DNA from: Actinomycetota bacterium
GTDB taxonomy: Bacteria; Actinomycetota; Acidimicrobiia; Acidimicrobiales; Iamiaceae
Direction of reading: 5' to 3'
Length of the DNA: 64,000 nucleotides
NCBI GenBank assembly: GCA_019639075.1
Contig: JAHBSO010000009.1
Span: 1-64,000 of the forward strand
How positions within the stretch are numbered: the stretch's first letter is position 1; each line of letters opens with the position of its first letter. The notes under the pieces were generated by a model. The model saw only the letters and a list, made by a program, of their open reading frames with translations, ran no database searches and was not told where the DNA came from. A program made the position numbers and the translations under genes. Below are positions 33,838 through 42,200 of this stretch, piece by piece.

Positions 33838-34812
33838 TCAGAGCCCGGCGGCGACGTCCTTGGCGAAGTAGGTGAGGATCAGGTCCGCGCCGGCTCGCTT
33901 CACGGCGATGAGCTGCTCCAACGCGACCTGGTCGCCGTCGATCCAGCCCTTCTCGGCCGCGGCCTTGATCATCGAGTACTCGCCCGACACGTGGTACGCG
34001 GCGAGCGGCAGGTCGTGCTCGGCCCGAACCCGGGCGATCACGTCGAGGTAGGTCACCGCCGGCTTCACCATCAGGATGTCGGCGCCCTCGGCCACGTCGA
34101 GCCGCACCTCCTCCAGGCCCTCCCGCGCGTTGCGGGGGTCCTGCTGGTACGCCCGACGGTCCCCGCCGTCGGCGATCTCGACGTCGACGGCCTCCCGGAA
34201 CGGGCCGTAGAGGCCGGAGGCGTACTTCGCGGCATAGGCGAGGATGGCGACGTCGCCGAACTCGTCCTCGTCGAGCGCGTCGCGGATCGCCGCGACCTGG
34301 CCGTCCATCATCCCCGAGGGCGCCACGACGTCGACGCCCGCCTCGGCCTGCGCGACCGCGACCTCCGCGTAGCGGTCGAGGGTCGCGTCGTTGTCGACGG
34401 CGCCGGTCGGGGTGACGAGGCCGCAGTGGCCGTGGTCGGTGTACTCGTCGAGGCACAGGTCGGCGATGAGCACCACGTCGTCACCGAACCGGTCGCGCAG
34501 GTCCTTGAGCGCCACCTGCACGATGCCGTCGGGGTCGCTCGCCCCACTGCCCTCGGCGTCCTTGTGCTCGGGGACGCCGAACAGGATCACGCCGGGGATC
34601 CCGAGGTCGATCAGCTCGGCGACCTCGGCGACGAGCGACGCCCTCGTGTGCTGCACCACGCCGGGCAGCGACTCGATGGGGACCGGTCGGTCGATGCCCT
34701 CCCGCACGAACAACGGGGCGATCAGGTCGTCGGGGGTGAGGACGGTCTCGGCCACCATGCGCCGGAGCGCGGGGGTGCGGCGGAGCCGGCGGAGTCGGCG
34801 CTGCGGGAACAC
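33838..34812 (-). CDS. hemB: Delta-aminolevulinic acid dehydratase (porphobilinogen synthase)
   Basis: 324 aa, condenses two 5-aminolevulinates. The Schiff-base lysines lie in AYAAKYAS and MVKPA. The metal-binding loop reads DLCLDEYTDHGHCG: the first and third zinc cysteines of the Zn-type enzyme are kept, but the second is Asp, a mixed form. GTG start 34812; a TAGGCT box at 34824-34819 lies exactly 6 bases before it. Confidence 0.96.
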   Translation of the reverse strand: MFPQRRLRRLRRTPALRRMVAETVLTPDDLIAPLFVREGIDRPVPIESLPGVVQHTRASLVAEVAELIDLGIPGVILFGVPEHKDAEGSGASDPDGIVQVALKDLRDRFGDDVVLIADLCLDEYTDHGHCGLVTPTGAVDNDATLDRYAEVAVAQAEAGVDVVAPSGMMDGQVAAIRDALDEDEFGDVAILAYAAKYASGLYGPFREAVDVEIADGGDRRAYQQDPRNAREGLEEVRLDVAEGADILMVKPAVTYLDVIARVRAEHDLPLAAYHVSGEYSMIKAAAEKGWIDGDQVALEQLIAVKRAGADLILTYFAKDVAAGL

Positions 34813-34818
34813 GCCCCG

Positions 34819-34824
34819 AGCCTA
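34819..34824 (-). promoter_or_regulatory. Leaderless-type -10 box of hemB
   Basis: TAGGCT followed by six bases and the GTG start, so transcription probably begins at the start codon. Confidence 0.45.
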
Positions 34825-34850
34825 CGGTCGGGACGTTCCGACCGGAGGGG

Positions 34851-36479
34851 TCAGCGGCGCAGGACGCGGGCCAGGAGGGCGATGTCGACGTCGGCGATGG
34901 CGGCGACCGTGCGGTCGGCGGCCGACAGGTCGGTGTGGCGGGTGATCTCGCTGGGGACGGCCACGACGCGCATCCCGGCGGCGTGCGCGGCGGCGATGCC
35001 GGGGGCCGAGTCCTCCAGGGCGACGGCATCGACGGGGTCCACGCCCAGCTCCCGGCAGGCGAGGAGGTACACGTCGGGGGCCGGCTTCCCGACGCCGGTC
35101 CGGTCGATGGTGGCGAGGGTGGCGAACCGGTCGAGGAGACCCCAGCGCTCGAGGTGCCCGGCCACCCACGACCGCGGGCTGCTCGACGCGACCCCGTAGG
35201 GGATGCCCGCGGCGTCGAGCTCGTCGAGCAGCTCCACGACGCCGTCGTGGACGTCCGGGCGGACCGGGTCGGCCGCCAGCCGCGCCGACTGGCGGGAGTC
35301 GACGTCGTCCCAGTCGACCTCGATCGCCAGACGTTCGGCCAGCAGCCGGGGCCACTGCCCGTCCCCGAGACCGATCACCGCGGCCCAGTCCTCGATCGGC
35401 AGCTCGTGGCCGACCTCGGCGAGCGCCGCGGCCGTCGCTTCGTAGATCGGCGTCTCGGTGTCGGCCAGCAGGCCGTCGAAGTCGAACACCACCGCGGCGG
35501 GGGTCCGGGGTGGCGCGGGGCGGCCACCGGTGCGGGCGATCGCCATCGCCGCGGTCGACGACCCGTCGGCCAGGCCGGCCACGACGTCACCGCCCCGAAC
35601 CCGGGCGGCGAGGTAGCCGGCGGCGAACGCGTCGCCGGCACCGGTCGTGTCGACGCCACCACCCTCCGCCACCGCCCCCGGCTTTCCCCTGTGGTCCTGC
35701 ACCACCACCGGTGCACGATCACAGGGGAAAGCCGGGACGGGGTGGCGGTCGTGGCCGTCGGTCCAGGTCGCACCGGCCGGACCGTGCTTGGCGACGAGCT
35801 GGGCAGCCACCCCGAGCACCGCGGCCTCGCCACCGAGGGCCGCGACCTCGTCGTCGTTGGCGAACAGGACGTCGACGCCGTCGACCCACCCGAGGAACAC
35901 CTCCGGACCGATCGCCCGGATCGGGGCAGCGCTCGACGCATCGACGCTCACCGGCACCCCTCGGCGGCGGGCCTCGGCGAGGGCGGCCAGCCCGGCCGAC
36001 CGAGTCCCCTCGGCGAGCAGCACGTAGCCGGTGACGTGCAGGTGCGACGGCGGCGGGTCCAGCGCCGCGACCACGTCGTCGACGGTCAACGCCCCGTTGG
36101 CGCCCCGGTCGGGGAACATCGTGCGCTCGCCGTCGGGCCCGACGAGCACCACGCACGTCCCGGTCCGGAGGCCGGCCACGACCGGGCCGACCACCTCGAC
36201 CCCCTCGACCGCCAGCCGGCGGACGGCCGACCGCCCGACGTCGTCCTCGCCCACCGCGGCGACCAGCCCGACCCGGATCCCGAGCGAGGCGAGCCAGGCC
36301 GCGGTGTTCGCCGCCGAGCCGCCACCGAGCACGTGCACGGTCGACGGCGTGTCGGAGCCGACCGCGATGGGACCGTCGTGGTGGACCACGACGTCGACCA
36401 TCAGGTCGCCGAGCACCAGCACCTCGAACGGCTCCGCGGCCGCCCTCGCGTCAGCGGCCATCGGCACCGTCGTCCGCAT
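34851..36479 (-). CDS. Fusion of PfkB-type pseudouridine kinase and HAD phosphatase
   Basis: 542 aa. Residues ~18-325 are a ribokinase/PfkB domain (GGGSAANTAAWLASLG near the start; VDTTGAGDAFAAGY with the catalytic Asp). Residues ~330-542 are a HAD phosphatase of the beta-phosphoglucomutase-like group (DFDGLLADTE, SSSPRSW, GVGKPAPDVY, LEDSAPGI). Overlap with psuG suggests the kinase is PsuK, phosphorylating pseudouridine; the HAD part could remove phosphate from pseudouridine-5'-phosphate or another sugar phosphate. A ~20-residue insert (about 248-268) just before the GAGD motif is encoded by a palindrome. The start may instead be the ATG at 36461. Confidence 0.85.
   Translation of the reverse strand: MRTTVPMAADARAAAEPFEVLVLGDLMVDVVVHHDGPIAVGSDTPSTVHVLGGGSAANTAAWLASLGIRVGLVAAVGEDDVGRSAVRRLAVEGVEVVGPVVAGLRTGTCVVLVGPDGERTMFPDRGANGALTVDDVVAALDPPPSHLHVTGYVLLAEGTRSAGLAALAEARRRGVPVSVDASSAAPIRAIGPEVFLGWVDGVDVLFANDDEVAALGGEAAVLGVAAQLVAKHGPAGATWTDGHDRHPVPAFPCDRAPVVVQDHRGKPGAVAEGGGVDTTGAGDAFAAGYLAARVRGGDVVAGLADGSSTAAMAIARTGGRPAPPRTPAAVVFDFDGLLADTETPIYEATAAALAEVGHELPIEDWAAVIGLGDGQWPRLLAERLAIEVDWDDVDSRQSARLAADPVRPDVHDGVVELLDELDAAGIPYGVASSSPRSWVAGHLERWGLLDRFATLATIDRTGVGKPAPDVYLLACRELGVDPVDAVALEDSAPGIAAAHAAGMRVVAVPSEITRHTDLSAADRTVAAIADVDIALLARVLRR
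35677..35736. repeat. 60-bp palindrome in frame inside the kinase domain
   Basis: Arms of 27 bases (CCCGGCTTTCCCCTGTG onward, and its complement ending CACAGGGGAAAGCCGGG) pair at 25 of 27 positions around a 6-base loop. On the coding strand it reads in frame as PAFPCDRAPVVVQDHRGKPG. It looks like an inserted palindromic element tolerated in a surface loop. Confidence 0.85.
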
Positions 36480-37401
36480 CGGCGACGGCGATGCGAGCCG
36501 CGAGCGCGGCGTTGGCGAGGATGATCTCGACGTTGGCCCGGAGGCTCTCGCCGCCGGTGGCCTCGTGGAAGTGGGCGAGGAGGAACGGCGTGACGTCCTT
36601 GCCCCGCACCCCGGCGGCCTCGGCCGCGGCGAGCCCCTCGACCAGCACCCGGTCGTGCAGCGCCGGGTCGACCTGGCGGTCCTCCGGGAGCGGGTTGACG
36701 ACGAGGAGCGCGGCGTCGATGGCCAGTGCCCGACGGGCGGCCATGACCGCCGCGACCTCCGCGGGGTCGTCGACCCGCCACTCCACCGGGTGGCCGCCGT
36801 CGCGGAGGTAGAAGCCGGGGAAGCGGTCGGTGCCGAAGCCGACCACCGCGACGTTGAGCGTCTCGAGTCGTTCGAGCGTGGCGGGGACGTCGAGGATCGA
36901 CTTCACCCCGGCGGACACCACCGTGATCGCTGTGTCGGCCAGGGTCGTGAGGTCGGCGGACTCGTCCCAGGTCTCGGCCGCCCCCCGGTGCACACCGCCC
37001 AGCCCCCCGGTCGCGAACACGCCGATGCCGGCGAGGGCCGCGACGTGCGCGGTGGCGGCGACGGTGGTCGCGCCGTGGCCACCCCGGGCCACGATCGTCG
37101 CGAGGTCGCGCCGACTCACCTTCACGACACCGTCGTCGTCGGCGATCACGGCGAGGGCCGCGTCGTCGAGCCCGACGTGGACGACGCCGCCCACCACGGC
37201 GATGGTCGCCGGCACCGCGCCCTCGCCCCGCACGGCGTCCTCGATGTGCCCCGCGATCACCCGGTTGTCGGGCCGCGGCAGGCCGTGGCTGATGATCGTC
37301 GACTCGAGCGCCACCACCGGCCGCCCGGCGGCCAGCGCGGCCGCGACCTCGGGGGCGACGCGCACCCGGGTCGGGTCGAGGGCGGGCGGGGCTGGGGTCA
37401 T
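36451..37401 (-). CDS. psuG: Pseudouridine-5'-phosphate glycosidase
   Basis: 316 aa, splits pseudouridine-5'-phosphate into uracil and ribose-5-phosphate (physiologically degradative). Family stretches VALESTIISHGLPRPDN, VKVSRRDLATIVARGGHGATTVAAT, FATGGLGGVHRG, VVSAGVKSILD and the active-site KDVTPFLL are visible. Starts ATG 37401, overlapping the cobA-hemD stop; it overlaps the downstream kinase-HAD gene by 29 bases. Confidence 0.95.
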   Translation of the reverse strand: MTPAPPALDPTRVRVAPEVAAALAAGRPVVALESTIISHGLPRPDNRVIAGHIEDAVRGEGAVPATIAVVGGVVHVGLDDAALAVIADDDGVVKVSRRDLATIVARGGHGATTVAATAHVAALAGIGVFATGGLGGVHRGAAETWDESADLTTLADTAITVVSAGVKSILDVPATLERLETLNVAVVGFGTDRFPGFYLRDGGHPVEWRVDDPAEVAAVMAARRALAIDAALLVVNPLPEDRQVDPALHDRVLVEGLAAAEAAGVRGKDVTPFLLAHFHEATGGESLRANVEIILANAALAARIAVADADDGADGR

Positions 37402-38879
37402 CGGTCCTCCGGGAGCGTGCCGGGGGCGAGCGCCGCGCACAGCGCGTCGACCAGCCCGTCGATCGTGTGGGGGTCGGCCTCGGCGGTCACGGCCAGATCG
37501 AGCCCCTCGGCGGTCGCCGAGGTGATCGGGCCGATGGACACCACCACCGGCGGCACCCCGCCGGCCCCCACTGCGTCGACCAGGTTGGTGACGGTCGACG
37601 AGGACGTGAACGTGACCGCGTCGGCCGACGCGACCGCGGCGGCGGTGGCGGCGTCGAGCGAGACCGCCGCGGTGCGGTAGGGCGCAGCGATCTCGACGTC
37701 CCACCCCGCGGCCCGAAGGCCGTCGGCCAGCACCGGGCGGGCGCCCTCGGCGACCGAGATCAGCACGCGCCCGCCACCCACCGGGGGCGGCGGGAAGACG
37801 TCGAGGAGGCCCTCGGCCACGAACCGCTCCGGCACGAGGTCCGCGACCACCCGGTGGTCCCGCAGCGCGGCGGCGGTCCCGGTGCCCACCGCCGCGACCT
37901 GCACGCCGGCCAGCGCCCGGGCGTCGGGGACGAGGGCGAAGGTGCGGGCCACGCCGGTCGGCGACGTGAGCACCAGCCAGTCGAAGGTCCCGATGCGGGC
38001 GATCGCGTCGCGGATCGCCGCGCCGCCGTCGGTGGGGTCGGTCGGCTCGATCGTCGGCGCCTCGACCACCCGGGCACCGAGCCCCCGCAGCCGTTCGGCC
38101 AGCCCCGACGCCTGCGGCCGCGACCGGGTGACCACCACGGACCGTCCGAACAGCGGCCGCCGCTCGAACCAGTCGAAGCGTTCGGCGGCCACCGCCCCCA
38201 CCACGATCACCGACGGCGAGGCCAGGTCGTGGTCGGCGAGGGTGGCGATCGTGGCCCGAACGGTGTGCTGCTCGGGCCGGGTCCCCCAGCGGACCGCCGC
38301 CGCCGGGGTCTCGGGGTCCCGGCCCGCGGCGAGGAGCCGATCGGCGATGGCCTCCCACCGACCCACACCCATGAGGATCACCAGGGTGCCCCCGGTGTTG
38401 GCGACCGCGTCCCAGTCCACGGTGCCGTCGCCGCTCGCCGGGTCCTCGTGGCCGGTGACGACGGTGAACGACGTCGACGAGAACCGCTGCGTGACCGGGA
38501 TGCCGCCGTAGGCCGGGACGGCGAGCGCCGAGGTGATGCCGGGCACCACCTCGTACGGCACGCCGGCCGCGTCGAGCGACGCCGCCTCCTCGCTGCCCCG
38601 GGCGAACACGAACGGGTCGCCGCCCTTGAGCCGCACGACCTCGACGCCCGAGCGCCCCCGCTCGACGAGGAGCTGGTTGATCTCGTCCTGGCTCAGCCGG
38701 TGGCGGCCCGGTGCCTTGCCCACGTCGATCCGCTCCGCCCCGTCCGGTGCGAGGTCGAGGAGCTCGGCGGCGGACAGGCGGTCGTGGATCACGACGTCGG
38801 CCCGGGCCAGCAGCTCCGCACCGCGGCGGGTCAGCAGTCCGGGATCGCCGGGGCCGGCGCCCACGAGGTAGACGGTCAC
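37398..38879 (-). CDS. Uroporphyrinogen-III C-methyltransferase / uroporphyrinogen-III synthase fusion
   Basis: 493 aa. Residues 1-~240 are SUMT/CobA (YLVGAGPGDPGLLT, VRLKGGDPFVFARG, YGGIPVTQR), which methylates uroporphyrinogen III towards sirohaem or cobalamin. Residues ~245-490 are HemD (VVVTRSRPQASGLAERL, VLTSPTGV, VTFTSSSTVTNLVDAVG), which closes the tetrapyrrole ring. This CobA-HemD fusion is common in Gram-positive bacteria. GTG start with a TACGAT box 6 bases upstream. Confidence 0.95.
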   Translation of the reverse strand: MTVYLVGAGPGDPGLLTRRGAELLARADVVIHDRLSAAELLDLAPDGAERIDVGKAPGRHRLSQDEINQLLVERGRSGVEVVRLKGGDPFVFARGSEEAASLDAAGVPYEVVPGITSALAVPAYGGIPVTQRFSSTSFTVVTGHEDPASGDGTVDWDAVANTGGTLVILMGVGRWEAIADRLLAAGRDPETPAAAVRWGTRPEQHTVRATIATLADHDLASPSVIVVGAVAAERFDWFERRPLFGRSVVVTRSRPQASGLAERLRGLGARVVEAPTIEPTDPTDGGAAIRDAIARIGTFDWLVLTSPTGVARTFALVPDARALAGVQVAAVGTGTAAALRDHRVVADLVPERFVAEGLLDVFPPPPVGGGRVLISVAEGARPVLADGLRAAGWDVEIAAPYRTAAVSLDAATAAAVASADAVTFTSSSTVTNLVDAVGAGGVPPVVVSIGPITSATAEGLDLAVTAEADPHTIDGLVDALCAALAPGTLPEDR

Positions 38880-38885
38880 GCCGAG

Positions 38886-38891
38886 ATCGTA
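38886..38891 (-). promoter_or_regulatory. Leaderless-type -10 box of cobA-hemD
   Basis: TACGAT, then six bases, then the GTG start codon; suggests an internal promoter giving a leaderless mRNA. Confidence 0.45.
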
Positions 38892-38910
38892 CGGCCCGGC
38901 GGAGGTGCGC

Positions 38911-39261
38911 CTACGAGGGCTGCGACTCCTGGACCCACGCGGCGTCGACCTCCCGGCGCAGCTCGTCGAGCACCGCCTCCAGATCGGCCTGGATCGACCG
39001 CCACTGGTCGTCGCCGGCGTCCCGGGCGCCCCGCAGCGCGGCCCGCGATCGGGCGGCGAGGTCGTTGAGCGCGCTGATCGCCGGATCGATGTCGGCCGTC
39101 CTGACCGACTGCTTCAGGTCGAGGCGGGCCCGCAGCAGCTCCGTGCGCGTGACCCCGAGGTCGACGGTCAGCTGCTGCACCTCCTCGACCAACCGGCGCA
39201 CCTGCCGTTCGAGCTCGTCGAGCCGCTCGTCCTGCCCGAGATCGTCACCGAAGATGCCCAT
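38911..39261 (-). CDS. Small coiled-coil protein of unknown function
   Basis: 116 aa, starts MGIFGDDLGQDERLDELERQ. Almost entirely charged helix with heptad-like spacing (VRRLVEEVQQLTVDLGVTR; later SIQADLEAVLDELRREVD), no Cys, no membrane segment. AGGTGG lies just upstream of the ATG at 39261. It lies between hemC and cobA-hemD on the same strand, so it is probably co-expressed, but no haem role is evident. Confidence 0.75.
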   Translation of the reverse strand: MGIFGDDLGQDERLDELERQVRRLVEEVQQLTVDLGVTRTELLRARLDLKQSVRTADIDPAISALNDLAARSRAALRGARDAGDDQWRSIQADLEAVLDELRREVDAAWVQESQPS

Positions 39262-39359
39262 CGTCCACCTCGCTGTTCCATCGCCCGCGGACCGGACCGA
39301 CCGGCCCGGGCCACGGTACCAACGGGTCGGCGACCGCGCGCCGGGCACGGGGACGTCGG

Positions 39360-40220
39360 TCAGCCGTCGGCGAGGGTGCGGGCGACCTCGCGCCCCACGG
39401 CCTCGGCGTCGCGGCCCCGGGCCGAGCACCGCCGGATGCCGCCGGCGTCGAGGAACCCGTCGACCTCGACCTCGTCACCGTGGAGCGTCGCGTGGGCACC
39501 GGCCGGCAGATCGCAGTCCCCGCCCAGCTCGGCCAGGAACGCGCGCTCGGCATCGACCCGCCGTCGCGACGCCGCGTCCTCGATCCGCACCACCAGCTCG
39601 ACGGTGGCGCGGTCGGCGGCCCGGCACTCGACGGCGAGCGCGCCCTGACCGACCTGGGGCACGAGCACGTCGACGCCGAACCGCTCCGAGATGCGATCCC
39701 CGAGGCCGAGCCGCTCCAGCGCCACGGAGGCCACGACGATCGCCCCGTCGGCCGGCACCTTGCCGAGGCGGGTGGCCATGTTGCCCCGCAGCTCGACGAA
39801 GTCGAGGTCCGGACGGAGGGCCCGGAGCTGGGCCCGGCGGCGCTGCGAGCCGGTCGCCACGGTGGCACCCTCGGGAAGGTCGGCGAGGGGCGAGCCCACG
39901 AGCGCGTCGCGGGCGTCGCCCCGCTCGGGCACCGCGGCCAGCACGAGGCCGTCGACGGTCACCGCCGGGAGGTCCTTGGCCGAGTGCACGGCGAGGTCGG
40001 CCCGCCCGTCGAGCACCGCCTGCTGCACCTCCTTGGCGAACACGCCCTTGCCGCCGACCTCGGCGATCGGCACGTCGAGGCGCCGGTCGCCCTCGGTGTC
40101 GAGCAGCACCAGCTCGACCTCGACGCCGGGGTTCGCCGCAACGAGTGCGGCGGCCACGTGCTCGGCCTGCCACACCGCCAGCGGGCTCCTGCGACTGGCG
40201 ATCCGGAGCCGGTCAGGCAT
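39360..40220 (-). CDS. hemC: Porphobilinogen deaminase (hydroxymethylbilane synthase)
   Basis: 286 aa, polymerises four porphobilinogens. RIASRRSPLAVWQA, AVHSAKDLPA, GSQRRRAQL and the dipyrromethane-cofactor cysteine in ELGGDCDLPAGAH are present. ATG at 40220 overlaps the hemA stop by 8 bases. Confidence 0.97.
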   Translation of the reverse strand: MPDRLRIASRRSPLAVWQAEHVAAALVAANPGVEVELVLLDTEGDRRLDVPIAEVGGKGVFAKEVQQAVLDGRADLAVHSAKDLPAVTVDGLVLAAVPERGDARDALVGSPLADLPEGATVATGSQRRRAQLRALRPDLDFVELRGNMATRLGKVPADGAIVVASVALERLGLGDRISERFGVDVLVPQVGQGALAVECRAADRATVELVVRIEDAASRRRVDAERAFLAELGGDCDLPAGAHATLHGDEVEVDGFLDAGGIRRCSARGRDAEAVGREVARTLADG

Positions 40221-41478
40221 CGAGGTCGTACAGCTGGCGCAGGGCGTCGGCCAGGCGGTCGCCCGTGGGCGTGCCGGCCGCGTCCTTCAGCGCCACCGTC
40301 GGCCGGTGCAGCAGCTTGCTCACCAGACCCTTCACCAACGCCTCGACCGCCTCGCGCTGCTTGGGGTCGAGCCCCTCGAGGCGAGCGTCGAAGCGGCTCA
40401 GCTCGGCCTCGCGGACCTCGTCGGCCCAGCGGTGCAGCGACGACACGAGCGGAGCGGCACCACGGGCCGACGCGTCGGCCCGGAAGCGATCGACCTCGAC
40501 CTCGACGATCGACCGGACGGCGGCGACCTCGCCGGCCCGGCGCTCGATGCCCTCCTGGGCGAACGAGCGGAGGTCGTTGATGTCGAGCAGCGTGACGCCC
40601 GGGACCTCGGCGACCGCCGGGTCGACGTCGCGGGGCACCGCGATGTCGACGATGAGGAGCGGCCGGCCGGCGCGCTCGGCCATGACCGGCTCGAAGTCGT
40701 CGCGCTCGACCACGGGCACGGTGGCCCCGGTGGAGGTGAGGAGGAGGTCGGCCTCGAGCAGGGCGAGCGGCAGGTCCGACAGGCGCACGGCCTGGCCGCC
40801 GATGCGGTCGGCCAGCGCCCGGGCCTTCGCCCACGTGCGGTTGACGACGTAGACGTCGGTGACCCCGGCCCCCTGGAGCGCGGTGGCCATGCCCTCGGCC
40901 ATCTCGCCGGCGCCCATGATCAGCACCCGTCGCCCGGCGAGGTCGCCGAGGTGCTGACCGGCCATCTCGACCGCGGCGTGCGAGACCGACGCCGTGCCCC
41001 GGGCGATCCCGGTCTCGGTGCGGGCCCGCTTCCCGGCCTCGAGCGCGTGGCGGAACAGCAGGTTGAGGACCGGCCCGGCGGTGTGCTCGTCGCCCGCCCG
41101 CTGCCAGGCGGTCCGCACCTGGCCGAGGATCTCGGCCTCGCCGAGCACCGCGGAGTCCAGCCCCGACGCCACCGAGAACAGGTGGCGGACCGCCTCGGTG
41201 TCGTAGTGGACGTAGAGGTGGTCGGCGAACTCGTCGGGCGTGACGTAGGCCAGCTCCGACAGGAAGTTGCGGACGTCGCTGTACGCGCCGTGGAACTTCT
41301 CGGCCAGCGCGTAGACCTCGGTGCGGTTGCACGTCGACAGGACGGCGACCTCGCCGATGTGGTCGCGGCCGGTCAGGTCGTGCAGGGCCTTGGGCAGGCG
41401 CGCGTCATCGATCGTCATGCGCTCGAACAGATCGAGCGGCATGGTCCGGTGGTTCAGTCCGATGACGACGACAGACAC
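40213..41478 (-). CDS. hemA: Glutamyl-tRNA reductase
   Basis: 421 aa, first committed enzyme of the C5 haem route. VIGLNHRTMPLDLFER, the catalytic cysteine in VLSTCNRTEVYA, GEAEILGQVR and the NADPH fold VLIMGAGEMAEGMA are present. The start is the GTG at 41478 (VSVVVIGLNHRT), 25 bases inside the preceding gene; the frame upstream is Arg/Gly-rich and not homologous. Confidence 0.96.
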   Translation of the reverse strand: MSVVVIGLNHRTMPLDLFERMTIDDARLPKALHDLTGRDHIGEVAVLSTCNRTEVYALAEKFHGAYSDVRNFLSELAYVTPDEFADHLYVHYDTEAVRHLFSVASGLDSAVLGEAEILGQVRTAWQRAGDEHTAGPVLNLLFRHALEAGKRARTETGIARGTASVSHAAVEMAGQHLGDLAGRRVLIMGAGEMAEGMATALQGAGVTDVYVVNRTWAKARALADRIGGQAVRLSDLPLALLEADLLLTSTGATVPVVERDDFEPVMAERAGRPLLIVDIAVPRDVDPAVAEVPGVTLLDINDLRSFAQEGIERRAGEVAAVRSIVEVEVDRFRADASARGAAPLVSSLHRWADEVREAELSRFDARLEGLDPKQREAVEALVKGLVSKLLHRPTVALKDAAGTPTGDRLADALRQLYDLDA

Positions 41479-42152
41479 GCCTCGAGGCGCTCCTTCGCTT
41501 CGGCCAGACGGCCTTCGCTGATGCTGACCAGCATTCCCGAACCGACCACCTTCCGCCAATCGGGACGGGGCGCGTCGGGGTGGCGCCGCCGATGGTCGTC
41601 CAGGAGGTCGAGCGCGATCGACGGCGCGGTGCCCACCGCGCCGGCCGCGCGGTCGCGCAACCAGGCGGCGGCGCCGGGGTGCACGCCCCCCGTCCCGACG
41701 GCCAGGGTGACCGTCCCCTCGCGGTGCACCGCGGGGATCGAGGCCGGTCCGCCGTGGGCGTCGGTGGCGTCGTTGGCCCACGTGCCGCGGGTGCCGGCGC
41801 GGGCGACGAGGACCCGGTTGACCGCCGCATCGTCGGTCGCGGCGACGAGGAACGCCCACGGCGGACCACCGGGTCCCTCCGGCCCCAGCGGATCGTCCTC
41901 GGTGACCGCCCGCTCCTCGACGACGAGCGACCCGCCCGGACGGTCGAGGTCGATGATCTCGACGCCGGCCCGCAGCGCGGCCACGTCGGGCCCGACGACC
42001 GTGGCGACGACCCGCACGGCCGCTCCCGCCGCGAGCAGTCCACGGGTCTTGCGGGCGGCCACCGCGCCGCCACCCACGACCAGGCACCGACGGCCGCGGA
42101 GGTCGAGCAGGACCGGGTACCTGACCTCGGGCTCCTCGGCGTCGTCACCCAT
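41454..42152 (-). CDS. Precorrin-2 dehydrogenase (SirC/CysG N-terminal type)
   Basis: 232 aa. Rossmann motif CLVVGGGAVAARKTRGLLAAG and FLVAATDDAAVNRVL, with NDATDAHGG and IPAVHREGTVTLAVGTGG, match the NAD-dependent precorrin-2 to sirohydrochlorin dehydrogenase. Together with cobA it makes the sirohaem branch. A TAGCGT box stands 6 bases before the ATG at 42152. Confidence 0.9.
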   Translation of the reverse strand: MGDDAEEPEVRYPVLLDLRGRRCLVVGGGAVAARKTRGLLAAGAAVRVVATVVGPDVAALRAGVEIIDLDRPGGSLVVEERAVTEDDPLGPEGPGGPPWAFLVAATDDAAVNRVLVARAGTRGTWANDATDAHGGPASIPAVHREGTVTLAVGTGGVHPGAAAWLRDRAAGAVGTAPSIALDLLDDHRRRHPDAPRPDWRKVVGSGMLVSISEGRLAEAKERLEACLSSSSD

Positions 42153-42158
42153 GGGTCG

Positions 42159-42164
42159 ACGCTA
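42159..42164 (-). promoter_or_regulatory. Leaderless-type -10 box of the precorrin-2 dehydrogenase gene
   Basis: TAGCGT, six bases, then ATG. Confidence 0.4.
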
Positions 42165-42200
42165 CCGGCGGCAGCGGCTCGACGGGCGGGATCGGAACGA

